Below, piece by piece: positions 17,435 to 26,553 of a stretch of 64,000 bases of DNA. Every line of letters starts with the position of its first letter. The stretch's first letter is position 1. The position numbers were made by a program, and so were the translations under genes. Under the pieces are notes generated by a model, which saw only the letters and a program-made list of their open reading frames with translations, searched no databases and was not told the DNA's origin. Source of the stretch: Trebonia sp963843745 (GTDB lineage: Bacteria > Actinomycetota > Actinomycetes > Streptosporangiales > Streptosporangiaceae); assembly GCA_963843745.1 (NCBI GenBank), contig CAWJLP010000007.1:1426001-1490000 (forward strand). Direction: 5' to 3'.

Positions 17435-18349
17435 ATGGTGGCAAGCCTGACTGCCGCTCTCGTCGCCGCCGTGTTCTACGGAATAGCGTCGGTGATGCAG
17501 TCGATCGCGGCGCACGAGGCCAGCAACCGGAAGCCCCAGGATGCCGACGTCGGCGGCGTGGACCCTGGCCTGCTTCCGCGCATGCTGCGGCAGTGGCGGT
17601 TCGTGGTCAGCTTGTGCCTGGACACCCTCGGGTTCGTGGCGCAGCTCATCGCCCTGCAGCGGCTGCCGCTGTTCGCGGTCCAGGCCATCGTCGCGGCGAA
17701 CCTCGCCGTGACCGCGGTCGTCGCCTCGCTGGTGATCAAGGTGAGGCTGTCCTGGCGGGAATGGCTCGCCGTGAGCGGGGTCGTCGCCGGGATCGGGCTG
17801 CTCGGGTCCAGCGCTGGGCCGGAGGGCGCCAGCCAGGCAGGCGTGGTGTTCAAGCTCGCGCTCATCGTCGCCATCGCGGCGCTCGGGCTCGTCGGCCTGG
17901 CCGCGGCGCGGATGCTGCGCGACCCGGCCCGCACCCTGGCGCTCGGCTTGGTGGCCGGGTTCGGCTACGGCGTGATCGGCATCGCGGCGCGGGTGCTCAA
18001 CGGCTTCGAGCCGCTCACCCTGCTGCGCGACCCCGCGGCCTACGCCGTCGCGGCGGCGGGCATCGTGTCGTTCACGTTCTACGCCACGGCGCTCGAGGGG
18101 GGCAGCGTCACCGTCGCGACGGCCGCGGTCGTGCTCGCCGAGACGCTCCCGCCCGCGGTCATCGGGGTGACGTTCCTCGGTGACAGGACCAGGCCGGGCC
18201 TCGAGCCGGCCGCCATCGCCGGCTTCCTGCTCGCGGTGGCCAGCGCGGTCATGCTCGCGAGGTTCGGCGAGGCCGATCATCCGGGCCAGAGCCCGGGCGG
18301 GCAAGAGCCGCGGAACGCCGCCGTCGGCTCCGCGCCCACGTCCGCGTAG
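17435..18349 (+). CDS. DMT/EamA-like multi-pass membrane protein
   Basis: The 304-residue protein has about nine to ten hydrophobic segments and the helical-hairpin pattern of drug/metabolite (DMT) superfamily transporters. Examples are ALVAAVFYGIASVMQSIAA at the start, AVQAIVAANLAVTAVVASLV in the first half and VTVATAAVVLAETLPPAVIG in the second. The substrate cannot be inferred. The C-terminal tail of about 30 residues is polar and probably cytoplasmic. The start has no SD but carries a TAAGCT box 7 nt upstream. An inverted repeat AGATATG/CATATCT (17358-17394) lies before it and may end the GNAT transcript. Confidence 0.75.
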   Translation: MVASLTAALVAAVFYGIASVMQSIAAHEASNRKPQDADVGGVDPGLLPRMLRQWRFVVSLCLDTLGFVAQLIALQRLPLFAVQAIVAANLAVTAVVASLVIKVRLSWREWLAVSGVVAGIGLLGSSAGPEGASQAGVVFKLALIVAIAALGLVGLAAARMLRDPARTLALGLVAGFGYGVIGIAARVLNGFEPLTLLRDPAAYAVAAAGIVSFTFYATALEGGSVTVATAAVVLAETLPPAVIGVTFLGDRTRPGLEPAAIAGFLLAVASAVMLARFGEADHPGQSPGGQEPRNAAVGSAPTSA

Positions 18350-18459
18350 CGGGCCGGAGGCCGCTGAAAAGGGCGCTGGAAAACGCCCGCAAACCAGGTT
18401 AAGAAGTGACAAAGCGGCGCGTCGCCGAGCCTGGTACCTGCGGCATGTTATCCTGGTGG

Positions 18460-18505
18460 CCCGTGGACATGCGGCTTTACGCCGACACATCTGACACCAC
18501 GGGAG
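18460..18505 (+). promoter_or_regulatory. Hairpin that pairs with the pyrG Shine-Dalgarno region
   Basis: CCCGTGG (18460-18466) can pair with CCACGGG (18497-18503), whose last three bases are part of the pyrG SD GGGAG (18501-18505). Between the arms, GCGGC and CGCCG near 18471-18484 can form an inner hairpin. The structure could limit translation initiation of pyrG; this is an inference from pairing only. Confidence 0.45.
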
Positions 18506-18512
18506 CCTCATC

Positions 18513-20219
18513 TTGCCCGCTACCACGACTCAGTCAAAGCTAGCCTCATCAAGGCAAGTAGAGACCAAACACCTCTTCGTCACCGGCGGCGTCGCCTCCA
18601 GCCTCGGCAAGGGCCTGACCGCCTCCAGCCTCGGCCGGCTCCTGAAGATGCGCGGCCTGCGGGTGTCCATGCAGAAGCTGGACCCGTACCTCAACGTCGA
18701 CCCCGGCACGATGAACCCGTTCCAGCACGGCGAGGTCTTCGTCACCGACGACGGCACGGAGACCGACCTGGACGTGGGGCACTACGAACGCTTCCTCGAC
18801 ACCAGGCTGAGCGGCGAGGCCAACGTCACGACCGGGCAGGTCTACTCGAGCGTCATCGCCAAGGAGCGCCGCGGCGCCTACCTGGGCGACACGGTGCAGG
18901 TCATCCCGCACATTACGAACGAGATCAAGGCCCGCATCCTGAACATGGGCGGCCCGGACGTCAACGTCGTCATCACCGAGGTCGGCGGCACGGTCGGCGA
19001 CATCGAAAGCCTGCCCTTCCTCGAGGCGATCCGCCAGATCAGGCACGAGATCGGCAGGGACAGGTGCTTTTTCCTGCACGTCTCGCTGCTGCCGTACATC
19101 GGCCCGAGCGGTGAGCTGAAGACCAAGCCCACGCAGCATTCGGTGGCCGCGCTGCGGTCCATCGGCATCCAGCCGGACGCGATCGTGGCGCGCAGCGACC
19201 GGCCCATCAGCGACCACCTCAAGCGCAAGATCAGCCTGATGTGCGACGTGGACGAGGAAGCGGTGGTGTCCGCCCCGGACGCGCCGTCCATCTACGACAT
19301 CCCGAAGGTGCTGCACGCCGAGGGCCTGGACGCCTACGTGGTGCGGCGGCTGATGCTGCCGTTCCACGACGTCGACTGGAGCGAGTGGGACGACCTGCTG
19401 CGGCGGGTGCACCGCCCGGCCCGCTCGATCACCATCGCCCTGGTCGGCAAGTACGTCGACCTGCCCGACGCGTACCTCTCCCCGGCGGAAGCCCTCAGGG
19501 CGGGCGGCTTCGGCAACGACGCGAAGGTGACGATCCGCTGGGTGACCAGCGACGACTGCGAGAACCCCGACGACGCGGCCAGCCAGCTCGACGGCGTGGA
19601 CGGGGTGCTGATCCCTGGCGGCTTCGGGGTCCGCGGCATCGAGGGCAAGATCGGCGCCATCCGGTACGCCCGCGAGCACAAGATCCCGCTGCTCGGCCTC
19701 TGTCTGGGCCTGCAGTGCGCGGTGATCGAGGTCGCCAGGAACATGGCCGGCCTGCCCGAGGCGAACAGCGCGGAGTTCGACCCCAGCACGCCCGACCCGG
19801 TGATCGCCACGATGGCCGACCAGGAGGACGTCGTGGCGGGCGAGCGGGACATGGGCGGCACCATGCGGCTGGGCCTGTACCCCGCGAGCCTGCAGCCAGG
19901 CACGATCGTGAGCGAACTGTATGGCGGCGCGGCCACCGTGGAGGAGCGGCACCGGCACCGCTACGAGGTCAACAACGCCTACCGCGACGAGCTCGAGGCA
20001 GCCGGGCTCGTGTTCTCCGGCCTGTCCCCTGACGGCCGCCTTGTGGAGTTCATCGAGCTGCCGCGCGAGACGCACCCGTTCTTCGTGGCCACCCAGGCGC
20101 ACCCGGAGTTCCTGTCCCGGCCGACCCGGCCGCACCCGCTGTTCAGCGGCCTGATCGCCGCCGCGCTCGCCAGGTCGCGGGCGGGCGAGGCCGGCGCGCG
20201 CGCGGTGGCGACGGCGTGA
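18513..20219 (+). CDS. pyrG: CTP synthase (glutamine-hydrolysing)
   Basis: The 568-residue enzyme aminates UTP to CTP using glutamine and ATP. The N-terminal synthase domain starts with KHLFVTGGVASSLGKGLTAS (P-loop) and has MKLDPY-type motifs (MQKLDPYLNVDPGTMNPF). The C-terminal class I glutamine amidotransferase domain has the nucleophile Cys in GLCLGLQCAV and the His/Glu pair in QAHPEFLSRP. The start is TTG at 18513, preceded by GGGAG with 7-nt spacing; a leader hairpin can mask this SD. The stop overlaps the start of a NUDIX gene, as in M. tuberculosis Rv1699-Rv1700, so the two are cotranscribed. Confidence 0.98.
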   Translation: MPATTTQSKLASSRQVETKHLFVTGGVASSLGKGLTASSLGRLLKMRGLRVSMQKLDPYLNVDPGTMNPFQHGEVFVTDDGTETDLDVGHYERFLDTRLSGEANVTTGQVYSSVIAKERRGAYLGDTVQVIPHITNEIKARILNMGGPDVNVVITEVGGTVGDIESLPFLEAIRQIRHEIGRDRCFFLHVSLLPYIGPSGELKTKPTQHSVAALRSIGIQPDAIVARSDRPISDHLKRKISLMCDVDEEAVVSAPDAPSIYDIPKVLHAEGLDAYVVRRLMLPFHDVDWSEWDDLLRRVHRPARSITIALVGKYVDLPDAYLSPAEALRAGGFGNDAKVTIRWVTSDDCENPDDAASQLDGVDGVLIPGGFGVRGIEGKIGAIRYAREHKIPLLGLCLGLQCAVIEVARNMAGLPEANSAEFDPSTPDPVIATMADQEDVVAGERDMGGTMRLGLYPASLQPGTIVSELYGGAATVEERHRHRYEVNNAYRDELEAAGLVFSGLSPDGRLVEFIELPRETHPFFVATQAHPEFLSRPTRPHPLFSGLIAAALARSRAGEAGARAVATA

Positions 20220-20818
20220 TCGAGGACGCTGCGGAAAGCTGGCCGGTGGTCGCGTCGCAGCCGCTGCTGAAGAACTGGCTGATCACGGTGCGGTCGGATA
20301 AGGTCCGGCTGCCGGATGATCATTATGCGGAACGTACGGTGGTGACTCATCCGGGCGCCGTGGCCATCCTGGCGCTGGACGACGCGCAGCGGGTGCTGAT
20401 GATCAGGCAGTACCGGCACCCGGTGAGCCGCCTGCTGTGGGAGATACCGGCGGGCCTGCAGGACACCGACGGGGAGTCACCGCTGCAGACCGCGCAGCGC
20501 GAGCTGCTCGAGGAGACCGGCTACCGCGCGTCGCGGTGGCACACACTGCTCGACTACTTCAGCTCGCCGGGGTACAGCACCGAACGGATCAGGATCTTCC
20601 TCGCCCGCGGCGTCGAGCAGGCCGCGGACAACGGCTACGTGCGGGAGCAGGAAGAAAAGTACATCGTCGCCGACTGGGTTCCGCTAGCAGAGGCGGTACG
20701 GCTCGCGCTGTCAGGGAAACTGCACAACGGGCCAGCTATCGCCGGGGTGCTCGCTGGGTACGCTGCCAGTTCAGAAGAGTTTTCTGGACTCCGCCCCGCG
20801 ACCGCGACCGACACGTAG
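20216..20818 (+). CDS. NUDIX hydrolase, ADP-ribose pyrophosphatase-like
   Basis: The 200-residue protein carries a Nudix box in the region GLQDTDGESPL to QRELLEETGY, with the metal-binding Glu residues in RELLEE. The preceding QYRHPVSRLLWEIPAGL motif is typical of ADP-ribose diphosphatases, which split ADP-ribose to AMP and ribose 5-phosphate. The GTG start overlaps the pyrG TGA (GTGA), indicating translational coupling. M. tuberculosis Rv1700, at the same position after pyrG, is a characterised ADP-ribose pyrophosphatase, so the assignment is fairly sure. Confidence 0.92.
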   Translation: MIEDAAESWPVVASQPLLKNWLITVRSDKVRLPDDHYAERTVVTHPGAVAILALDDAQRVLMIRQYRHPVSRLLWEIPAGLQDTDGESPLQTAQRELLEETGYRASRWHTLLDYFSSPGYSTERIRIFLARGVEQAADNGYVREQEEKYIVADWVPLAEAVRLALSGKLHNGPAIAGVLAGYAASSEEFSGLRPATATDT

Positions 20819-20856
20819 GCGCGTGCCGCCGGGGCGCGTCGCGAATCGAGGCGCAC

Positions 20857-21968
<1,112 letters not shown>

Positions 21969-21972
<4 letters not shown>

Positions 21973-22415
21973 GGCAGTAGCCGGCTCGCGTGCCTGGCGT
22001 ACACGTCGCGCATGACCGCCGGGTCCGGTGGCGTGCCCGGCTGCAGGACGGCGCCCACGTCCCGCATGAACGCCAGCGCGGGCCCGGAAGGCGCCCAGAT
22101 GCCCAGCACCAGGGCGGGGGAGCCGAACGGGTTGCCGAACCCGTGCCGCTTCCCGCGCGGCGCGGTGAGCATCGACCCGGGCGCTGCTTCGGCCGGTTCC
22201 CCGTCCCCCCAGACCAGCAGCCGCCCCTCGAGCACGTAGATCGCCTCGTCGAACGCGTCGTGCGCGTGCGGCACCGGCCCGGGGAACCCGGCCGGGATCG
22301 CGATCTCCGCGGCGGCGAACCCGGCGGGCTGCTCGCTGTCGCCCGCGAGCACGTGCATCGGCTGGCCCGCGTACGGAAAGCTCGGCCCCTCACCCCGCCC
22401 CGTAAGGAAAGTCAT
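21969..22415 (-). CDS. Small cupin-domain protein
   Basis: The 148-residue protein is a single cupin beta-barrel. The first cupin motif is PVPHAHDAFDEAIYVLEGRL (metal-binding His-x-His and Glu) and the second is PRGKRHGFGNP. Such proteins may be dioxygenases, isomerases or binding proteins; the substrate is unknown. The ATG lies 6 nt after a GATAAT box on the minus strand, so the mRNA is probably leaderless. The stop shares a CTAG with the end of ald. Confidence 0.85.
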
Positions 22416-22421
22416 GGCCGC

Positions 22422-22427
22422 ATTATC
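22422..22427 (-). promoter_or_regulatory. -10-like box GATAAT of the cupin gene
   Basis: On the minus strand GATAAT ends 6 nt before the ATG at 22415. No SD is present, so a leaderless transcript is likely. Confidence 0.5.
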
Positions 22428-22591
22428 CCGCGCCCGTCTTCACCGCCCGCGTCCCGCTCCTCCGCCCGCGGCCCGCCGGCGTCCCGCTCCCCGCCCGCGC
22501 CGCTCCATCGCCCCCCAGCGCCGCGCCCGGCTGTTGTCCGCAGCCCCCGACGGCACATCCACCCTCCCGCCAACTCCGCCACAAATTCAGG

Positions 22592-22609
22592 TGATAACAG
22601 CAAGATGCG
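22592..22609 (+). repeat. Dispersed element TGATAACAGCAAGATGCG, copy 1
   Basis: One of five copies in the window, all on the plus strand. It lies in the cupin-xerD intergenic region, 92 bp from copy 2, and shares the preceding AGG with copy 3. Confidence 0.85.
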
Positions 22610-22628
22610 ATGTGCCGCCAAAGATTGT

Positions 22629-22648
22629 GGGGACTTTGTCCCCGTTTT
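22629..22648 (+). terminator. Hairpin with T-run between the two repeat copies
   Basis: GGGGAC-TTT-GTCCCC (22629-22643) is followed by GTTTT. This is the most classical rho-independent terminator seen in the window, yet no plus-strand gene ends just upstream. It may belong to a short transcript or attenuator that starts near repeat copy 1. Confidence 0.55.
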
Positions 22649-22683
22649 CGACGTCAAACTTCACACGATAATTGGCCGCGCGC

Positions 22684-22701
22684 TGATAACAGCAAGATGC
22701 G
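22684..22701 (+). repeat. Dispersed element TGATAACAGCAAGATGCG, copy 2
   Basis: Identical over 18 bp to copy 1 and followed by a small hairpin GCGGC-GGA-GCCGC. It lies 26 bp before the xerD start, just upstream of the -10-like box TAGTAT. Confidence 0.85.
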
Positions 22702-22714
22702 GCGGAGCCGCGAG

Positions 22715-22720
22715 TAGTAT
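22715..22720 (+). promoter_or_regulatory. -10-like box TAGTAT of xerD
   Basis: TAGTAT ends 7 nt before the GTG at 22728. Together with the lack of an SD this supports that start and a leaderless mRNA. Confidence 0.5.
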
Positions 22721-22727
22721 CGGCGGC

Positions 22728-23663
22728 GTGGTTGGAGTTGACGACGCGGTGCGGCAGTACCTGCAGTACCTCGTGGTCGAGCGCGGGCTTTCTGCTAACA
22801 CCGTCGAGTCGTACCAGCGGGATCTGCGCAGGTACGCCGAGGTGCTTGGCGCTCGCGGGAAGAGCGAGCTCGCCGACGTGGCCGCCGCCGACGTCGCGGA
22901 GTTCCGCGCCGCGCTGCGCGCCGGCGACGACCGGCATCCGCCGCTTGCCGCCAGTTCGGTGGGGCGCGCCGTTGTCGCCGTGCGCGGGTTGCATGGCTTC
23001 GCTTTCAAGCAGGGGCTCGCCGGTGACGACCCGGCGCGGGAAGTGGCGCCGCCTGCGCAGGCGAAACGGCTGCCCAAGGCGATCAGCGTCGACGAGGTGG
23101 AGCGGCTGCTCGAGGCGGCCGGGTCCACCGAGGACCCCGATCCGCGCGTGCTGCGGGACCGGGCGCTGCTCGAGTTTCTCTACGGGACCGGCGCCCGGAT
23201 TTCCGAGACGACCGGGCTGGACGTCGATGACCTGGATCTCGCTGATGATCCGGTAGTGCTGCTCACCGGGAAAGGGGGGAAGCAGCGGTACGTTCCGGTG
23301 GGGAGCTATGCGGTCAAGGCGCTTGACGCCTATCTGGTGCGGGGGCGGCCCGTGCTGGCCGCCGGCGCGGGGCGGAAGGCAAGCCCGGCGGTGTTCCTCA
23401 ACGCCCGCGGCGGGCGGCTCACCCGGCAGGGAGCGTGGGGGATCCTGCGCGAAGCAAGCGTACGTTCGGGAAAAGAGGACGTGTCACCACACACCCTGCG
23501 GCACTCTTTCGCGACCCACCTGCTGGACGGGGGCGCGGATATCCGGGTGGTGCAGGAATTGCTCGGACACGCCTCCGTGACCACCACGCAGGTCTACACT
23601 CTGGTGACTGTTGACAAGCTGCGAGAGGTGTACGCCGCGGCCCATCCGAGGGCATTCGGCTAG
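22728..23663 (+). CDS. xerD: Tyrosine recombinase XerD
   Basis: The 311-residue site-specific recombinase resolves chromosome dimers at dif together with XerC. The N-terminal SAM-like core-binding domain includes YLQYLVVERGLSANTVESYQ. The catalytic set is visible in order: Arg in TGARISE, Lys in GKGGKQRYVP, His-x-x-Arg in SPHTLRHSFATHLL, His in ELLGHASVTTTQ and the nucleophile Tyr in QVYTLV. GTG at 22728 is chosen because homology begins right after it and a TAGTAT box precedes it. The gene starts the conserved xerD-parA-scpA-scpB-rluB run. Confidence 0.96.
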   Translation: MVGVDDAVRQYLQYLVVERGLSANTVESYQRDLRRYAEVLGARGKSELADVAAADVAEFRAALRAGDDRHPPLAASSVGRAVVAVRGLHGFAFKQGLAGDDPAREVAPPAQAKRLPKAISVDEVERLLEAAGSTEDPDPRVLRDRALLEFLYGTGARISETTGLDVDDLDLADDPVVLLTGKGGKQRYVPVGSYAVKALDAYLVRGRPVLAAGAGRKASPAVFLNARGGRLTRQGAWGILREASVRSGKEDVSPHTLRHSFATHLLDGGADIRVVQELLGHASVTTTQVYTLVTVDKLREVYAAAHPRAFG

Positions 23664-23774
23664 CCGGTAACTGCTAATTATTCGCCGCCAACGGCGCGTT
23701 GGCTTGCTCCTGACCCGCTAGCAGCCTAAAGTCCCGAACAGTTCCGGACCCCGAGCCCCGGAAGGATCTTACTG

Positions 23775-24668
23775 GTGGCTGCATCTCGCGTGATAGAGCT
23801 TCTGCCGGGCGACATCGGACCGACTGGGCGGCCGCTGCCTGCCTTCCCTGAGCCCAAGCCGCTGGCCGTGCACGGTCCGGCGCGCATCGTCGCGGTCTGC
23901 AACCAGAAGGGCGGCGTCGGCAAGACCACGACGACCATCAACCTGGGCGCGGCGCTCGCCGAGCAGGGACGCCGGGTGCTGCTCGTGGACTTCGACCCGC
24001 AGGGCGCGCTGTCGGTCGGGCTGGGGATCCAGCCGCACGACATCGACAACACGGTCTACAACCTGCTGATGGAGCGCGACGTCAGGGCGCAGGACGTGCT
24101 GTTCCACACCCCCGTCGCGGGCATGGACCTGCTGCCGAGCAACATCGACCTGTCCGGCGCCGAAGTGCAGCTGGTGCACGAGGTCGGCAGGGAGTTCGTG
24201 CTCGGCGGCACGCTCAAGGACGTCGTGCCGGAGTACGACTACATCATGATCGACTGCCAGCCGTCGCTCGGCCTGCTGACGATCAACGCGCTCGCCTGCG
24301 CTGACAGCGTGCTCATTCCGCTGGAATGCGAGTACTTCGCGATGCGCGGCGTCGCGCTGCTGATGGAGACGATCGACAAGGTGCAGCAGCGACTCAACCC
24401 GCGGCTGCAGATCGATGGACTTTTGGGCACAATGTACGATTCGCGTACTTTGCACACCCGCGAAGTGCTCGGGAGCATCGTAAATGGCTTCGGTGACAAG
24501 GTATTTCATACGGTGATCAACCGCACGGTGCGCTTCCCGGACGCTACCGTTGCAGGTGAGCCCATCACGAGCTTCGATAGCTCCTCGATGGGGGCTAGTT
24601 CCTATCGTGAACTTGCCAAGGAGGTACTTGAGCGGTGGCGGCAGGCAGGGGGCGGTCACGCCGGGTAA
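23775..24668 (+). CDS. ParA/Soj-family ATPase of the scpAB cluster
   Basis: The 297-residue protein is a ParA-type Walker ATPase. The deviant Walker A motif is CNQKGGVGKTTTTINLG, followed by VLLVDFDPQGAL and DYIMIDCQPSLG. It belongs to the paralogue encoded beside scpAB in actinobacteria (M. tuberculosis Rv1708 type), not to the parAB pair near the origin, and its exact role in chromosome organisation is unclear. The GTG start is preceded by GGAAGGA. The next gene starts within its last codons. Confidence 0.93.
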   Translation: MAASRVIELLPGDIGPTGRPLPAFPEPKPLAVHGPARIVAVCNQKGGVGKTTTTINLGAALAEQGRRVLLVDFDPQGALSVGLGIQPHDIDNTVYNLLMERDVRAQDVLFHTPVAGMDLLPSNIDLSGAEVQLVHEVGREFVLGGTLKDVVPEYDYIMIDCQPSLGLLTINALACADSVLIPLECEYFAMRGVALLMETIDKVQQRLNPRLQIDGLLGTMYDSRTLHTREVLGSIVNGFGDKVFHTVINRTVRFPDATVAGEPITSFDSSSMGASSYRELAKEVLERWRQAGGGHAG

Positions 24669-25048
24669 GCATTCCCGGGGTAGCAGAACTGCTGCGCCCC
24701 GCCACCCCCGATCCAGTCGACTCGGATGAACGGCAGGCGACCGGCAGGGAAAAGCATGATCAGAAGATCACCGTTTACCTTTCCGCCGCCGAACTGCTTG
24801 AACTGGAACACGCCCGCTTGGCGCTGCGCCGATTCGGGTTCGTCGTCGACCGCGGCCGGCTGGTTCGGGAGGCCATCGCCATCCTGCTCGCCGACCTCGA
24901 CGCGCGCGGGAAAGACAGCCTCGCGGCCCGTCGCGTGCGCGCTGGCCTCAACGGCGGCAGCCTGATCGGCGTCCCCCACCCGGATGAGGCGGAGGGTGAC
25001 GAGCCGAGCGCCGATGCCGCGAGTCCGCTACCGTCATTAGCGTGGTGA
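24635..25048 (+). CDS. Conserved hypothetical protein between parA and scpA
   Basis: The 137-residue protein has a basic N-terminus and a conserved core KITVYLSAAELLELEHARLA followed by VDRGRLVREAIAILLADL. The beta-strand plus two-helix pattern suggests a ribbon-helix-helix-like DNA-binding unit. A similar gene is found at this position in Streptomyces. It overlaps parA by 34 bases at its GTG start and its TGA overlaps the scpA start. I infer an accessory of the ParA/condensin cluster; no function is established. Confidence 0.75.
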   Translation: MAAGRGRSRRVSIPGVAELLRPATPDPVDSDERQATGREKHDQKITVYLSAAELLELEHARLALRRFGFVVDRGRLVREAIAILLADLDARGKDSLAARRVRAGLNGGSLIGVPHPDEAEGDEPSADAASPLPSLAW

Positions 25049-25911
25049 TGATCGCGGGCGGCACGGTGAGCGGTGAGCCGGCCCCCGGTGCTGGCGGCAC
25101 GGGCGCCTTTGAAGTGCACCTGGATGTCTTCGAGGGACCGTTCGACCTGCTGCTCGCGCTGATCTCCAAGCACAAGCTGGACATCACCGAGGTGGCGCTG
25201 TCCCAGGTCACCGACGAGTTCATCGCCTACATCAGGCAGCGCTCCGGCGGCTGGGACCTGGACCAGGTGAGCTACTTCCTGGTCGTCGCCGCCACCCTGC
25301 TCGACCTCAAGGCCGCGCGGCTGCTGCCGTCCGGCGAGGTAGAGGACGAGGAAGACCTGGCGCTGCTCGAGGCGAGAGACCTGCTGTTCGCCCGGCTGCT
25401 GCAGTACCGCGCGTACAAGGAGGTCGCGGCCGTGTTCGCCGGCCGGATGGCGGTGGCGGCGAAGCGCTTCCCGCGGCGCGTCCCGCTCGAGCCGCGGTTC
25501 GCCGAGCTGCTGCCCGAGGTGCTGTTCGCCATCGGGCCGCAGGAGTTCGCGATGCTCGCCGCGCGGGCGCTCGCCCCGAAGGCGGCGCCGGTGGTGCCGA
25601 CCGGGCATATCCACCCGCCGTTCGTCTCGATCAGGGAGCAGGCGGCGCTGATCGCCGGCCGGCTCCGCGGGGTGGGCCGGGCGAGCTTCCGGCAGCTGAC
25701 CGCGGGCGCCGAAGGGAACTACGAGCTCGTGGCGTCGTTCCTCGCCCTGCTCGAGCTCTACCGGGAGGAGATGGTGGCGTTCGAGCAGGTGACAGCGCTC
25801 GGCGAGCTGTACGTCACCTGGACCGGCGGCGACCGCGAGGTGGCGCCAGCCCCGCCAGACGGGAACGGCGCCCTGGCACCGACAGAAAGCGAAGAAGAAG
25901 ACTACACATGA
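25042..25911 (+). CDS. scpA: Segregation and condensation protein A
   Basis: The 289-residue kleisin bridges SMC heads in the bacterial condensin. The N-terminal signature FEVHLDVFEGPFDLLLALI and SKHKLDITEVALSQVTDEF is clear, as is the C-terminal winged-helix region (VASFLALLELYREEMVAFEQ). The GTG at 25042 overlaps the upstream gene's stop; in-frame GTG and ATG codons follow within 6 nt, so the exact start is uncertain by two residues. It is followed directly by scpB. Confidence 0.95.
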   Translation: MVMIAGGTVSGEPAPGAGGTGAFEVHLDVFEGPFDLLLALISKHKLDITEVALSQVTDEFIAYIRQRSGGWDLDQVSYFLVVAATLLDLKAARLLPSGEVEDEEDLALLEARDLLFARLLQYRAYKEVAAVFAGRMAVAAKRFPRRVPLEPRFAELLPEVLFAIGPQEFAMLAARALAPKAAPVVPTGHIHPPFVSIREQAALIAGRLRGVGRASFRQLTAGAEGNYELVASFLALLELYREEMVAFEQVTALGELYVTWTGGDREVAPAPPDGNGALAPTESEEEDYT

Positions 25912-25977
25912 CCAGCGACTTCACCGGCGAACCCCTGGAGCCCGCAGCGCCCACGGAGCCTGACGAGCCCGCCGAGC

Positions 25978-26553
25978 TTGATGAGCCCGCTTCCGATGGC
26001 GGGCCCTGGCCTGCGGGCCTCGCTCGAGGCGATCCTGCTCGTCGCCGACGAGCCGGTGCCCGAGGTGCTGCTCGCCCAGGTGCTCGAGCGGCCGCGCGGC
26101 GAGGTCGCGGCCGGGCTGCAAGCCCTGGCGGCGGAATACACGGCCGACGGCCGTGGCTTCGATCTGCGGGAGATCGCCGGCGGCTGGCGGTTCTATACTC
26201 GGGAGGACTGCGCGCCACTGGTGGAGCGGTTCGTCAGGGACGGACAGGAAGTACGGCTCACCCAGGCCGCGCTCGAGACCCTCGCCGTGATCGCCTACCG
26301 GCAGCCCGTCAGCCGGGCGCGGGTATCCGCGGTGCGGGGGGTCAACTGCGACGGCGTGATCAGGACGCTGGTGCTGCGCGGCCTGGTGGAGGACTCGGGA
26401 ACCGATCAGGAAACCGGGGCGATCCTGTATCGCACCACCGGCTACTTCCTTGAGCGGGTGGGCATGGCGAGCCTGGACGAGCTGCCCGACCTGGCGCCGT
26501 TCCTGCCGGAGAACATTGAGGACATCGAGGACAATGAGCACACGCGGGCATAA
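25978..26553 (+). CDS. scpB: Segregation and condensation protein B
   Basis: The product is ScpB, the winged-helix partner of ScpA in the SMC complex. Conserved stretches are LRASLEAILLVADEPV, LTQAALETLAVIAYRQPVSR and IRTLVLRGLVEDSGTD. The start is doubtful: in the homologous frame TTG 25978, ATG 25981 and ATG 25996 are available but none has an SD. A well-placed ATG at 25908 overlaps the scpA stop but opens a different frame (acidic MTSDFTGEPLEPAAP). A single-base indel between 25940 and 26000 would fuse this natural start to the body, so the true N-terminus may be about 25 residues longer. Confidence 0.93.
   Translation: MMSPLPMAGPGLRASLEAILLVADEPVPEVLLAQVLERPRGEVAAGLQALAAEYTADGRGFDLREIAGGWRFYTREDCAPLVERFVRDGQEVRLTQAALETLAVIAYRQPVSRARVSAVRGVNCDGVIRTLVLRGLVEDSGTDQETGAILYRTTGYFLERVGMASLDELPDLAPFLPENIEDIEDNEHTRA

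Larger units (their letters stand above)
22416..22727. other. Divergent intergenic region between the cupin gene and xerD
   Basis: The first part is a C-rich stretch with loosely repeated CGCCCGCG(T)CCCGCTCC units (about 22428-22500). It is followed by two copies of the TGATAACAGCAAGATGCG element (22592 and 22684) that flank a short hairpin with a T-run (22629-22648), and finally by the promoters of both genes. No coding sequence is seen. Confidence 0.6.

Noticed and set aside
23775..24668. Origin-proximal parAB locus
   Set aside because: No parB, parS, gidB or dnaA is nearby; the neighbours scpA/scpB identify the separate scp-linked ParA paralogue.
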